From positions 1 to 35,948 of the forward strand of contig JAGDXL010000006.1 of the NCBI GenBank assembly GCA_023256385.1: DNA of 35,948 bases. The letters run 5' to 3'. The stretch's first letter is position 1. The number at the start of each line of letters is the position of its first letter. The notes under the pieces were generated by a model. It had not been told where the DNA came from, searched no databases, and saw nothing but the letters and a program-made list of their open reading frames with translations. Origin of the DNA: Nitrososphaerales archaeon. Lineage in GTDB: Archaea > Thermoproteota > Nitrososphaeria > Conexivisphaerales > Conexivisphaeraceae. This document shows positions 8,599 to 17,989 of the stretch, piece by piece. Position numbers and translations under genes: made by a program.

Positions 8599-9587
8599 TC
8601 GTGATCCGGCCTCACCTTGTGAAGTATCGTGTATCTATTGGGCCTTATCAGGGGTGCCATTACTATAGCCCGACAGACCTCTTCCCTGGCTATTCCCAGC
8701 TGGCCGAACGACGTCGGAGCTCCGACGTCATCCAGAGCCCTGAGGATCCGTCTCCAGTTCATGCCGTGGAGCCTGGCCGCTATTGCCGTCGATATTCCCA
8801 CCTTCTCGCCGTGAAGCCCCTTGCCCTGGGAGATGATGTCCAAGGCGTGGCTTATCAGGTGCTCGGACCCACTGCACGGCCTACTGCTGCCGGCGATTCC
8901 AGCGGCGACCCCGGCGCTTATGAGCGCCTCCACGAGCACCCTGATGCCATCCTCCTCCATCCTCCCTATCAATTTCCTGTTGGAAATGACGACCTGCGCG
9001 CTCAAGAGCGCCAAGTGCGCCGCATACTCGCCGTAGTACTCGCCCACCTCGACCTTTGCCAGCCTCCAATCCTTGGTCGCGGTGACCTTCGCCAACAGGT
9101 CCCCGAATCCGCTCCTTGAGAGATTCGGCGGGGATGACGAGATGGCACGTATATCTGCGATCACTATCCTGGGCGGCGACATCATCTCACTGTAGGGCGC
9201 ATCCGAGTCCTTGAGGGACGCCATTGGACTTGCTATGCCGTCGTGCGCGGCGCTTGTAGGCACGCTCGCGAACCATATGCCTGCCAGGTGCGCGGCGTAC
9301 TTCGCCACATCTATCGGTTTTCCGCCGCCCAGACCTATTATAACATCGAATCCCCTGGCCCTTTCCGCCGCCCTTCTTGCTTCGTCCTTTGTCGGCGAAT
9401 CTACGATTAATATTCCATGATCAAGTCCAGCATCCCTCAAGCTCCTTCCCACGACTTCGCCGAACATGCGCCCGACGTTCGGCCCCGTGATGACGAGCGC
9501 CCTCTTGGCTTCGCGCACCTCTCTTATCTCATCCCCCACGGTGCCCAGGAGGTCGTCCCCGACCACGACGCGCTCAGGAAGCCTCAT
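8559..9587 (-). CDS. egsA: sn-glycerol-1-phosphate dehydrogenase (archaeal lipid backbone)
   Basis: MRLPERVVVGDDLLGTVGDEI...IIGLGGGKPIDVAKYAAHLAGIWFASVPTSAAHDGIASPMASL; 3' end overlaps the FKBP gene convergently by 40 bp. Confidence 0.93.
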   Translation of the reverse strand: MRLPERVVVGDDLLGTVGDEIREVREAKRALVITGPNVGRMFGEVVGRSLRDAGLDHGILIVDSPTKDEARRAAERARGFDVIIGLGGGKPIDVAKYAAHLAGIWFASVPTSAAHDGIASPMASLKDSDAPYSEMMSPPRIVIADIRAISSSPPNLSRSGFGDLLAKVTATKDWRLAKVEVGEYYGEYAAHLALLSAQVVISNRKLIGRMEEDGIRVLVEALISAGVAAGIAGSSRPCSGSEHLISHALDIISQGKGLHGEKVGISTAIAARLHGMNWRRILRALDDVGAPTSFGQLGIAREEVCRAIVMAPLIRPNRYTILHKVRPDHDQACSLVDELGVA

Positions 9588-9752
9588 GAGATGCCGCTTC
9601 CTCGCAGTGTCCGCATCCAACTGACACGGATGGCATGTGAGCACAAATAAGCTATTCGCAGACGCGTCGTTGCGTACATGTCGGCGAGCAGGGCATTTGT
9701 CGAGCATTACACCGTACGTCGCGAGACATGCGGCGCCTTCAACGTAGTCATC

Positions 9753-9772
9753 TTATATCTAATTAGATATAA
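9753..9772. repeat. 20-bp perfect palindrome TTATATCTAATTAGATATAA in the divergent egsA/psmB intergenic region
   Basis: Read directly; the sequence equals its own reverse complement. Confidence 0.97.
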
Positions 9773-9832
9773 TTTATTTTCTAAAGTGTTGATGTCGTAA
9801 TAAACTTTATTAGCGCCTGTCCTACACACGAC

Positions 9833-10519
9833 ATGCTTTCTGGGAGGGCAATAGCTTTGTTATACAACACCGGGAATAGCGTCAACGGCGCGGGAGGTAT
9901 GGTCACCAAGACCACCGGCACCACTACGGTCGGCCTCATATTCAATGGTGGAGTAGTGCTGGCCACCGATAAGAGGGTCACCATGGGTTACTTCATAGCT
10001 CATCGCCAGGGTAGGAAGATATACCAGATAGATGATCATCTGGGGATAACTATCTCCGGGGTCGTCGCCGATGCGCAGGCGGTAATAGATGTGCTCAGGT
10101 ACGGCGCCAAGCAGTACAGGGTGGAGCAAGGTCGTCCCATGCCGGTTAGATCAGCTGCATCGATGGCGGCCAATCTTTTCTTCTCGTACAGGCTTTTCCC
10201 CCTGATAGCTGACGTCCTCATAGGGGGCTTCGATGGATCACCTGGGCTCTACAACATAGATTTCTTCGGCGCTATGAGCAGCGAGAAGTACGTATCGACG
10301 GGCAGCGGTTCACCGGTCGCATACGGAGTATTGGAGTCCGGTTACCGCGAGGGGCTTTCGGAGGACGACGCGGTGTCGCTCGCGGTTAAGGCGGTGCACT
10401 ACGCTATGAAGAGGGACTCCGCATCCGGCGATGGCATAGACGCTGTGATCCTCGACGCTCGCGGCTACAGGGAAGTTGACCAGGAAACCAAGCGGCGGAT
10501 AGTATCTGCCTTGGGTTAG
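9833..10519 (+). CDS. psmB: Proteasome beta subunit, catalytic (TTTVGL N-terminus after propeptide)
   Basis: TGTTTVGLIFNGGVVLATDKRVTMGYFIAHRQGRKIYQIDDHLGITISGVVADAQ; Thr1, Asp17 and Lys33 all present. Confidence 0.94.
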   Translation: MLSGRAIALLYNTGNSVNGAGGMVTKTTGTTTVGLIFNGGVVLATDKRVTMGYFIAHRQGRKIYQIDDHLGITISGVVADAQAVIDVLRYGAKQYRVEQGRPMPVRSAASMAANLFFSYRLFPLIADVLIGGFDGSPGLYNIDFFGAMSSEKYVSTGSGSPVAYGVLESGYREGLSEDDAVSLAVKAVHYAMKRDSASGDGIDAVILDARGYREVDQETKRRIVSALG

Positions 10520-10537
10520 GGCATCGGGATCTAGGTC

Positions 10538-12457
10538 ATGAACCAGGTCTCCAAGGAGAATCAAACGCTCGTCGCAAGGATACTCAGCGAGCTCAAGCCG
10601 GAGGCCAAGGTCTCTAGAATAGAATACGAGGGACCTAGGATAGCCATCTACACGGACAATCCGAGATATTTCGTCGATAACGGCAACGTGATAGGCCAGC
10701 TCGTGGTGGAGCTCAGGAAGCGCATAATAGTCAAGGCCTCGGAGTCCGCTAGAAAGCCTCCGGAGGAGGTCAGGGACTACATAATGTCGGTCGTCCCAAG
10801 GGACGCCGGGATAAACAGGATATTCTTCGACACAGTGCTGGGGGAGGTGCTGATAGAGGCCGCGAACGCGAGGCTCCTGCAGATACCGGAGCTGTCGGAG
10901 CAGGAGTTCTTCGCGCGGACTGGATGGAGGCCTCGGATAAGGCAGTCTTCCCCCATACCATCACCGGCGGTCGAGCAGATGTACTACGCAATGACGGACG
11001 TGGAGGAGCGCATGTCGTTCCTGCGCAGCGCGGGCGAGCGCATCTTCAGGGATCGTGTGTATCCGAAATCCGAGGTGGTCCTCACGGTCCTCGGCGCGGC
11101 GCGCGAGGTTGGTAGATCCTGCCTGCTCGTCTCCACGCCCGAGAGCAGGATATTGCTGGACTGCGGCATACATCCTGGCGCCAAGGGCCCACTGAACTCC
11201 TATCCCAGGCTGGATTGGCTAGACATGTCGCTGGACGACGTGGACGCGGTGGTGATTTCGCACGCACATCTAGATCACGTGGGATTCCTCCCGGTACTCT
11301 TCAAGCACGGGTACAAGGGACCGGTCTACATGACCGAGCCGACGCTGGCGCTCTCCACGTTGCTTCTAATGGACGCCCTCAAGGTATCTCAGTCGGAGGG
11401 GAAATCCGCCCCCTACAGCGGCGACGATCTGAGGATGATGATAGCGCACACCGTGACTCTGCCGTACAACCTGGTGACCGACATAACGCCGGACGTCAAG
11501 CTGACGCTCTACAACGCGGGTCACATACTGGGTTCCTCCATAGTACATCTCCATGTGGGCGATGGGGCACATAACGTGGTCTACACAGGCGACTTCAAGT
11601 TTGACAACACCCGGCTGTTCCAGGCGGCATACTTCAACTTCGTCAGGGCCGAGACCCTCGTGATGGAGAGCACGTACGGTTCGCGCTCCGACGTCATGCC
11701 GCCGCGCGTGGAGACCGAGCAGGTCTTCGCGGCATCTCTCAGGCAGACCCTGGAGAACGGCGGCAAGGTGCTCGTGCCGGTTCCGGCGGTGGGAAGGGCG
11801 CAGGAGATAATGCTCGTGATAAATGAGCTGGTAAAGTCAGGGGCAATACCCGAGGTACCAGTTTACCTCGAGGGCATGCTCAAGGAGGCTACGGGCATAC
11901 ATCTCCTATACTCAGACTATCTGTCCCCATTCCTGCGGTCCGAGGTGAAGGAGACCGGGTTCGACCCATTCCTAGCGGACTGGTACACGGTAGTTGATAG
12001 TCCGCGGCGGAGGGCGGAGATCGTGCAGGAGAGGGGGCCATCAATAATAATGGCTACCTCCGGCATGCTCGAGGGCGGTCCCTCCATATACTACTTCTCC
12101 GAGCTCGCCGAGAATCCCGCCAACAAGGTACTGTTCGTATCCTACCAGGTGCCCGGCACCACTGGTCGCCACGTGCTGGATAGCCCCTCGAAGGAGGTCA
12201 ACCTGTTCGATCCGAGCACCGGCAGGATGCGCGTGCTCAGGGTCAACGCTGCCGTCGAGCGCATAGAGGGATTCAGCGGGCACAGCGACTTCAATCAACT
12301 GACCAGGTACGTCTCCAGGCTCCAGAGGAAGGTCCGCAGGGTCCTGGTGATCCACGGCGAGCGCAAGAAGGCAGAGGAATTCGCCTTCCACCTGCAGCAG
12401 CACATGAAGGTCAACTCTTACGCTCCTCAGTTACTCGACTCCATAAGACTGTATTGA
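10538..12457 (+). CDS. aCPSF1/FttA: KH-domain, metallo-beta-lactamase, beta-CASP ribonuclease (archaeal termination factor)
   Basis: N-terminal KH-like region; HAHLDHVGFLP, TGDFKFDNTRLF, ESTYGSR, IIMATSGMLEGGPS, FSGHSDFNQL. Confidence 0.96.
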   Translation: MNQVSKENQTLVARILSELKPEAKVSRIEYEGPRIAIYTDNPRYFVDNGNVIGQLVVELRKRIIVKASESARKPPEEVRDYIMSVVPRDAGINRIFFDTVLGEVLIEAANARLLQIPELSEQEFFARTGWRPRIRQSSPIPSPAVEQMYYAMTDVEERMSFLRSAGERIFRDRVYPKSEVVLTVLGAAREVGRSCLLVSTPESRILLDCGIHPGAKGPLNSYPRLDWLDMSLDDVDAVVISHAHLDHVGFLPVLFKHGYKGPVYMTEPTLALSTLLLMDALKVSQSEGKSAPYSGDDLRMMIAHTVTLPYNLVTDITPDVKLTLYNAGHILGSSIVHLHVGDGAHNVVYTGDFKFDNTRLFQAAYFNFVRAETLVMESTYGSRSDVMPPRVETEQVFAASLRQTLENGGKVLVPVPAVGRAQEIMLVINELVKSGAIPEVPVYLEGMLKEATGIHLLYSDYLSPFLRSEVKETGFDPFLADWYTVVDSPRRRAEIVQERGPSIIMATSGMLEGGPSIYYFSELAENPANKVLFVSYQVPGTTGRHVLDSPSKEVNLFDPSTGRMRVLRVNAAVERIEGFSGHSDFNQLTRYVSRLQRKVRRVLVIHGERKKAEEFAFHLQQHMKVNSYAPQLLDSIRLY

Positions 12458-12496
12458 TCTACTAATTCAATAGCTTCACTACATTAATCGTAGATA

Positions 12497-12793
12497 CTAG
12501 GTGCCCATATCCCTCCAGATCCTGACGCCGGGTGGCGTCAGCACTATGCGGTCCTCACCAAGCCTCGCCATGTCACCGCCCATAGATACTACATACTCAT
12601 AGATCTGATTTATTACTTTTATAGTAATCTCACGTCCTCTCTCCAGGAGTGGCGTTATCCTTAGTATCACTATGAAATTATTTCTCACGTCCTCCTTGAC
12701 CTTTCTCACGTCCTCCTCTGTCTTTATGGAATAGCTTGTGACGTAGTAGAGCGCCTTCTGGCTCTCGCTGCGCACATCCCCGGTTCCACTCAT
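12497..12793 (-). CDS. sepF: SepF-family cell-division protein
   Basis: EEDVRKVKEDVRNNFIVILRITPLLERGREITIKVINQIYEYVVSMGGDMARLGEDRIVLTPPGVRI matches the SepF core (GGD-A-x-G-x-D/E-R...LTPPGV). Confidence 0.85.
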   Translation of the reverse strand: MSGTGDVRSESQKALYYVTSYSIKTEEDVRKVKEDVRNNFIVILRITPLLERGREITIKVINQIYEYVVSMGGDMARLGEDRIVLTPPGVRIWRDMGT

Positions 12794-13027
12794 GCTATGG
12801 GCAGCATACCACGTGGTTCGTTATAAGCATGGGGGTCCAACTATTTGCTATCTTATGTTTATTTATTAATCTAAAATTGGAGAGCCTCCTTATCAAAGTA
12901 ATTTTACATAAGCAAATTTTTCATTGATATTCACCATTCTGAGTGGCGCGCAGGTGGTCATCGAGGCACTATGGCGCTCGATGCCCTGAGGCAAAAGGGC
13001 GCGACTTCGCTGTTCATCTGATGGACG

Positions 13028-13564
13028 TCATTTAACCAATTTATTTATCAACCTCTTGGCGTCCTCGTCGTGCAGCAACTCCCAGGCGCCATCCCTCAGA
13101 TGGTGCACGTTCCTCACAACGGCTCCCTTCGACATGGATGCCAGTTCCCGCGAAGGCACTAGCGCCACGCCAACGGCTATCGGCTTTCCATAAACTCCCT
13201 CCTTCACCACAACGATATCTCCGGCCTCGAAATCCGTGTACTCCTTTATCCCGGGCCTCATCACATTCGCGCCGTTTACCACGTGCCTCACGGCCCCCTC
13301 ATCCACGACCACGTGCCCCTTGATGCCCGCTACGGAATCTGCATCGGTGAGCGTTGGCACGTAGATATTCTCCTCCGGAATGCCCACCAGCACCAATCCC
13401 TCGCGCGTCACTATCAACGCGAACCCCTCCGAGTCGAGTTCCGCCAGTGGCGTCAACTCACGGCCCAGCATTCTCGACGCGGCATCAGATACTTCGCGCG
13501 CCTCGCGCTTAGAGAAATACCTGAGTTTGAACTCGGGCACGCCAGACCTGTATATTCGCGTCAT
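13028..13564 (-). CDS. PUA-domain RNA-binding protein
   Basis: VVVDEGAVRHVVNGANVMRPGIKEYTDFEAGDIVVVKEGVYGKPIAVGVAL is a PUA domain signature; start at MTRIYRSGVPEF. Confidence 0.85.
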   Translation of the reverse strand: MTRIYRSGVPEFKLRYFSKREAREVSDAASRMLGRELTPLAELDSEGFALIVTREGLVLVGIPEENIYVPTLTDADSVAGIKGHVVVDEGAVRHVVNGANVMRPGIKEYTDFEAGDIVVVKEGVYGKPIAVGVALVPSRELASMSKGAVVRNVHHLRDGAWELLHDEDAKRLINKLVK

Positions 13565-13694
13565 CTTTATTCTTTTTAAGGATTTGTGGAGCGCGTCCTT
13601 CATCGAGCCGGTAGGGGGTCGTGACGACGGCCCGACGGCCGAGATATGTCGCCGGCAAAACCTAAATATGGAGCCACTCTCGCGGTTCGTCGGC

Positions 13695-13928
13695 ATGTCC
13701 GATGCCGATATGACGCTAAATATACTTCAGGGCAGCATAGGCAGAACCGTGCTCATAAAACTGAAGGGTGGACGCACGATACGTGGCACCTTAAAGGGAT
13801 ACGATCATCACATGAACCTGCTGCTGGAGGGATCCGAGGAGCTCAGGGAAGACGGCGCATCCAACAAGCTCGGCGTAATAGTGATACGCGGCGACAACGT
13901 GGTCCTGATCTCGCCGCCCGCCGACTGA
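13695..13928 (+). CDS. Sm-like (Lsm) RNA-binding protein (possible alternative ATG at 13668)
   Basis: LNILQGSIGRTVLIKLKGGRTIRGTLKGYDHHMNLLLEGSEE...LGVIVIRGDNVVLISPP contains Sm1 and Sm2 motifs. Confidence 0.93.
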   Translation: MSDADMTLNILQGSIGRTVLIKLKGGRTIRGTLKGYDHHMNLLLEGSEELREDGASNKLGVIVIRGDNVVLISPPAD

Positions 13929-14024
13929 CAGCATCGGACACCTCCTGATATCGTGCGTCTCCATCGTCCTCACGTTTAAATTCACCCTCCGGCACTGGGG
14001 CAGCGGGTTACGCAGTGATCGCAC

Positions 14025-14183
14025 ATGAAGGGAACGCCGTCGCGTGGGAGACATAGCAGGCACGTAGTCCATATAATCTGCAGAAGATGCGGTCATAAAT
14101 CATATAATATAAAGAAGAAGCGCTGCTCATATTGCGGATATCCTGATCCGAAGTGGCGCGAGTACTCCTGGTCGAACCCCTGA
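14025..14183 (+). CDS. rpl37e: 50S ribosomal protein L37e (zinc ribbon; not in the supplied ORF track)
   Basis: Translated by hand: MKGTPSRGRHSRHVVHIICRRCGHKSYNIKKKRCSYCGYPDPKWREYSWSNP*; directly after Lsm, the conserved archaeal arrangement. Confidence 0.95.
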   Translation: MKGTPSRGRHSRHVVHIICRRCGHKSYNIKKKRCSYCGYPDPKWREYSWSNP

Positions 14184-14211
14184 AGCAGCGCGAAGTCGTG
14201 ACGGCGGCTGA

Positions 14212-14742
14212 TCACTCTATCCTGACAAGCGATTCCACGCGATAATCCCTAAGCATATCCCTGCCCTTCAGGTACACCAACTCCACTATGAATCCCATTC
14301 CGAGCACGGTGCCACCCATCTCCTCTATCAACTTGGCCGCTGCGCGCGCAGTGCCTCCGGTCGCCAGCAGATCGTCCACCAGGAGCACCTTCTGGCCGCT
14401 TGATATCGCGTCCTCGTGTATCTCCATGGACTCCACCCCATATTCCAGCTTGTACGATGTGGACCTCTTGCGCCATGGAAGTTTCCCCGGTTTCCTTATG
14501 GGCACGAATCCCGTGCCCAGTGCAAGTGCAACCGGCGCGCCTACGATGAACCCCCTGGCCTCCACACCCACGACCGCGTCGACCTTCAGGTCATGGAAAC
14601 GTTCGCTCAGACCGTCTATCGCAGACCTGAAGGCCGCTGCGTCCTTGAAGAGCGGCGTCAGGTCGCGAAACACGACGCCCTTCGTGGGATAGTCCGGTAT
14701 GTCCCTGATATATCTCCTGAGGTACGCCCCCAGGTTGCTCAA
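14212..14742 (-). CDS. apt: Adenine phosphoribosyltransferase
   Basis: YLRRYIRDIPDYPTKGVVFRDLTPLFKDAAAFRSAID...VLLVDDLLATGGTARAAAKLIEEMGG. Confidence 0.95.
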   Translation of the reverse strand: MSNLGAYLRRYIRDIPDYPTKGVVFRDLTPLFKDAAAFRSAIDGLSERFHDLKVDAVVGVEARGFIVGAPVALALGTGFVPIRKPGKLPWRKRSTSYKLEYGVESMEIHEDAISSGQKVLLVDDLLATGGTARAAAKLIEEMGGTVLGMGFIVELVYLKGRDMLRDYRVESLVRIE

Positions 14743-14944
14743 CCTTCATCGCCAGAGGGTTCCTCCTTAAAAGTTTCACTCGCACCTTCAATCAATCTAC
14801 TCGGTTCGTGGGCGCGTCGGTCGATATCTGTTTAGCATAACTCCAGTAACAATGTATGACATGGTCTCCATCCGTACAATCGGGCCAGCTGGTAACATTG
14901 TCGGTGCGGATAACCTAATATCGCGCGAATTGAGTGGGGTTCGC

Positions 14945-15047
14945 GGGCCCGTAGCTCAGCTTGGCAGAGCGTTCGAGCGGGCGCCGCCAGACGTCCGCGA
15001 CGAGGCTGATAACCGAAAGGCCGTGGGTTCGAATCCCACCGGGCCCA
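14945..15047 (+). tRNA. tRNA-Ile (GAU) with a 29-nt intron (14976-15004) in the 5' anticodon stem (30/31)
   Basis: Acceptor GGGCCCG/CGGGCCC, D-arm GCTC/GAGC, T-arm GTGGG TTCGAAT CCCAC, discriminator A. Removing the intron restores TTCGG-CTGATAA-CCGAA. BHB: CGUU/GACG central helix with bulges CG|A and AG|G. Confidence 0.92.
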
Positions 15048-15153
15048 CGCAAATCTTATAACCATAGGGCATCGGGGAGCCCCTTGTCGGAAGGGGGGAG
15101 GGTCTATAGGGCACAGGAAGCAGCATACGCCAAGGAGAGGTTCGCTAGCGTTC

Positions 15154-16119
15154 ATGCCAAGGTCTAGGGCGGCAGGTCTGCTGCCGAGGATTCGTACATG
15201 GCCCGAGCTGCCCGAGGGCGAGAAGCCGAGGCTCCTCGGCACGATCGCCTACAAGGCCGGCATGACACATGTGATAATGATAGATGATCGTCAGACGGTA
15301 CCGAACGCTGGGAAACCGCTGTTCAAGGCCGTCACGGTCCTGGCCATCCCTCCTCTCTACGTGCTCGGCATGAGGTTGTATGGATATAGGGATGGCTATC
15401 AATACGTCTTGGGCGATGCTCTGAACTACTCCGATGGTCGCGTGTTCGGCGGCAAGCCGAAGAAATACAGCTCCTTGGAGCAGTCACTGAAGGACCTGGA
15501 ATCCGTCCTGGGCGACGCCGTCAGGATGTCCGCTATAGTTTACAGCATACCGAAGGACGTCGGCCTCACGCAGAGACGGCCATTCATGATGGAGGTCGCC
15601 GTCAGCGGGGGGAACATGAAGCAGCGTTTCGATTATCTCTCAGCGCTCATAGGTGCGAGTGTCTCCGCGGAGGACGTCGTGAAGCCGGGAACGTATATGG
15701 ACGTCATATCCGTGAGCAAGGGCAAGGGATTCCAGGGCCCGGTCAAGAGGTTCGGCATAAAGCGCAAGCAGCACAAATCCAGGAAGAGCGTCAGGGAGCC
15801 CGGAACCCTTGGTCCCTGGCATCCCGCCGCGGTCATGCGCACGGTCCCAATGGCCGGGCAAATGGGGTTCCATCAGAGGATCGAGTACAATAAGAGGGTC
15901 ATTGCGCTCGCAGATGAGTCCGAGCGGCCCGTGACACCTCCTGGCGGCTTCCTTCACTTCGGGGTCATACGCGGTAAGTACGTCATGCTCGCCGGATCCG
16001 TGCCGGGACCAGCCAAGCGGCCCGTGATACTGAGGTATCCGCTCAGGCAGCCGTCCATACGTCTTGGCGTGCCCACGATAACGTACGTCGACAGCGTCCA
16101 GGGAGGTGTCAAGCAATGA
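15154..16119 (+). CDS. rpl3: 50S ribosomal protein L3
   Basis: LGTIAYKAGMTHVIMID...KGKGFQGPVKRFGIKRKQHKSRKSVREPGTLGPWHPAAV. Confidence 0.97.
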   Translation: MPRSRAAGLLPRIRTWPELPEGEKPRLLGTIAYKAGMTHVIMIDDRQTVPNAGKPLFKAVTVLAIPPLYVLGMRLYGYRDGYQYVLGDALNYSDGRVFGGKPKKYSSLEQSLKDLESVLGDAVRMSAIVYSIPKDVGLTQRRPFMMEVAVSGGNMKQRFDYLSALIGASVSAEDVVKPGTYMDVISVSKGKGFQGPVKRFGIKRKQHKSRKSVREPGTLGPWHPAAVMRTVPMAGQMGFHQRIEYNKRVIALADESERPVTPPGGFLHFGVIRGKYVMLAGSVPGPAKRPVILRYPLRQPSIRLGVPTITYVDSVQGGVKQ

Positions 16120-16919
16120 GTCGCCGCGTTCCAGTATACTCAGTTACAGGTGATAAATCCGGCGAGGTAGATCTGCCGCCCGTGTTTGAGGTGCCCGTGA
16201 GACGCGACCTCATAGAGAGATCGTTCTGGGCCGAGTTCACGCACGCGCTGCAGCCCAAGGGCACCGACCCAATGGCCGGCATGCGCACCTCCGCTGAGTC
16301 CTTCGGGGTCGGCATGGGCATAGCCAGGCTGGCGCGTGTGAAGGGTAGGGGGTACTCGAGGGCCGGTCAGGCGGCCGGTGTCGCCGGCGTCCTCAAGGGG
16401 AGAAAGCCTCATCCCCCAAGGGTCGACAAGGTGATCTACAAGAGGCTGAACGTCAAGGAACGTCGCTTGGCTACCGCCTCCGCTATAGCTGCCACGTCCG
16501 TCTTGGACCTTGTCAGGGCGAGGGGACATGCGATCCCGGATTCCATCGAGGTACCGGTGGTCGTGTCGGACGAGCTGGAGTCACTGTCGAGGCTCAAGGA
16601 CCTCAGGGCACTCCTGGAGAAGCTCGGGCTGTGGGCAGACGTCGAGAGGATCGCGAATCGCAGCGATCGGGGAGGTAAGGCCAGCTGGAGGGGAAGAGCT
16701 CAAAGGGGTGGAAAGAGCATACTTCTGGTCGTGTCCTCCGATAGAGGGATATCGCGGGCCGCGGGGAACCTGCCCGGAGTGGACGTAGTCCTTGCGAAGG
16801 ATGTGTCGGTGCTTGACCTAGCGCCTGGCGGCAGGCCCGGCAGGTTGACCGTGTGGAGCACCGCCGCGCTCAGATCTCTGCCGCACACGCTTGAGGAGGT
16901 GTATGTGAATGGACCGTGA
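16116..16919 (+). CDS. rpl4: 50S ribosomal protein L4 (L4e type)
   Basis: [57 protein letters not shown]; operon position. Confidence 0.96.
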   Translation: MSRRVPVYSVTGDKSGEVDLPPVFEVPVRRDLIERSFWAEFTHALQPKGTDPMAGMRTSAESFGVGMGIARLARVKGRGYSRAGQAAGVAGVLKGRKPHPPRVDKVIYKRLNVKERRLATASAIAATSVLDLVRARGHAIPDSIEVPVVVSDELESLSRLKDLRALLEKLGLWADVERIANRSDRGGKASWRGRAQRGGKSILLVVSSDRGISRAAGNLPGVDVVLAKDVSVLDLAPGGRPGRLTVWSTAALRSLPHTLEEVYVNGP

Positions 16920-17175
16920 GAGGGCATTCAGGATAATAAGGACGCCGCTCGTGACCGAGAAGACCTACCTTATGATAGAGAAGGAGAATAAGCTGGCCTT
17001 CATCGTTGATCGCGGCGCTTCCAAGGGCGACATAAAGAGCGCTGTGGAAGTGCTGTTCGACGTGAAGGTGGAGAGGGTCAACGTTCTGAACACACCGGTG
17101 GGCAGAAAGGCATACGTCAAACTGTCGCCCGAGTATAGGGCGGTCGACGTGGTGTCTAAATTGGGCCTCTTGTAG
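16909..17175 (+). CDS. rpl23: 50S ribosomal protein L23
   Basis: [64 protein letters not shown]. Confidence 0.96.
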   Translation: MDRERAFRIIRTPLVTEKTYLMIEKENKLAFIVDRGASKGDIKSAVEVLFDVKVERVNVLNTPVGRKAYVKLSPEYRAVDVVSKLGLL

Positions 17176-17185
17176 GTGGTGTGCG

Positions 17186-17914
17186 ATGGGAAAGAGAATA
17201 CTCGTGCAGAGGCGCGGTCGCGGAGGCTCTCAGTTCAGAGCCCGCAAGGTCGGCAAGATAGCACCCGCGTCATATCCACTGTTTCCGCTTGATGAGACCC
17301 ATCAGGCAATCGTCGAGGATATCGTGCACGAGAGGGGCCGCCAGGCTCCACTCGCCCGCCTGAGGTTTGATGACGGCACCGTCGCATATCTGCCGGCGGT
17401 GGTGGGCCTCGAGAGGGGCGCCATCGTGCACATGGGTCCTGACGCACCACTGGCGAACGGCAACGTGCTTCCGCTCTGGAGGATACCGGAGGGGACGTTC
17501 ATCTCGAACATAGAAAGGTCCATCGCAGATGGCGGCGAGCTGGTCCGCACGCCGGGCGGATCCGCGATCGTGCTCACGCAGGCGCAGAACTCCGTGATAG
17601 TCAAACTGCCATCAGGAAGGACGCTTGAGCTCGACAGGCGCTCCAGGGCCACTGTTGGAATAATAGCCGGCGGAGGAAAGGAGGAGAAACCCTTCCTCAA
17701 GGCCGGGAACAGATGGCATCTGCTGCGCGCCAGGGGCAGGAAATACCCACTCGTGAGGGGTGTGGCAATGACCACAGTCTACCATCCATTCGGCGGTGGC
17801 AGACATCAGCACCCAGGTCATCCGACCACAGTCTCCAGGAACGCCCCACCGGGAGCCAAAGTCGGCAACATCGCATCCAGGAAGACGGGAAGGGGCGGAG
17901 TCAGGGGCAAGTGA
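17186..17914 (+). CDS. rpl2: 50S ribosomal protein L2
   Basis: MGKRILVQRRGRGGSQFRA...VRGVAMTTVYHPFGGGRHQHPGHPTTVSRNAPPGAKVGNIASRKTGR. Confidence 0.97.
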   Translation: MGKRILVQRRGRGGSQFRARKVGKIAPASYPLFPLDETHQAIVEDIVHERGRQAPLARLRFDDGTVAYLPAVVGLERGAIVHMGPDAPLANGNVLPLWRIPEGTFISNIERSIADGGELVRTPGGSAIVLTQAQNSVIVKLPSGRTLELDRRSRATVGIIAGGGKEEKPFLKAGNRWHLLRARGRKYPLVRGVAMTTVYHPFGGGRHQHPGHPTTVSRNAPPGAKVGNIASRKTGRGGVRGK

Positions 17915-17989
17915 TCATCTGTCCGGTCCATTTAGGCACGGATTTCCGTTAAATTTTAATACCCTATGGCTTGAGATAAGCAGCGTAGC

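Noticed and set aside
12901-13027. Possible C/D box sRNA in the sepF upstream region
   Set aside because: CTGA-like and GATGA-like strings occur but no proper RTGATGA...CTGA arrangement with a C'/D' pair on either strand.
14852-15061. ORF of 69 aa (and overlapping 14961..15167) across the tRNA-Ile locus
   Set aside because: Codes through the tRNA and its intron (VAQLGRAFER-type spurious peptide); the tRNA structure explains the sequence.
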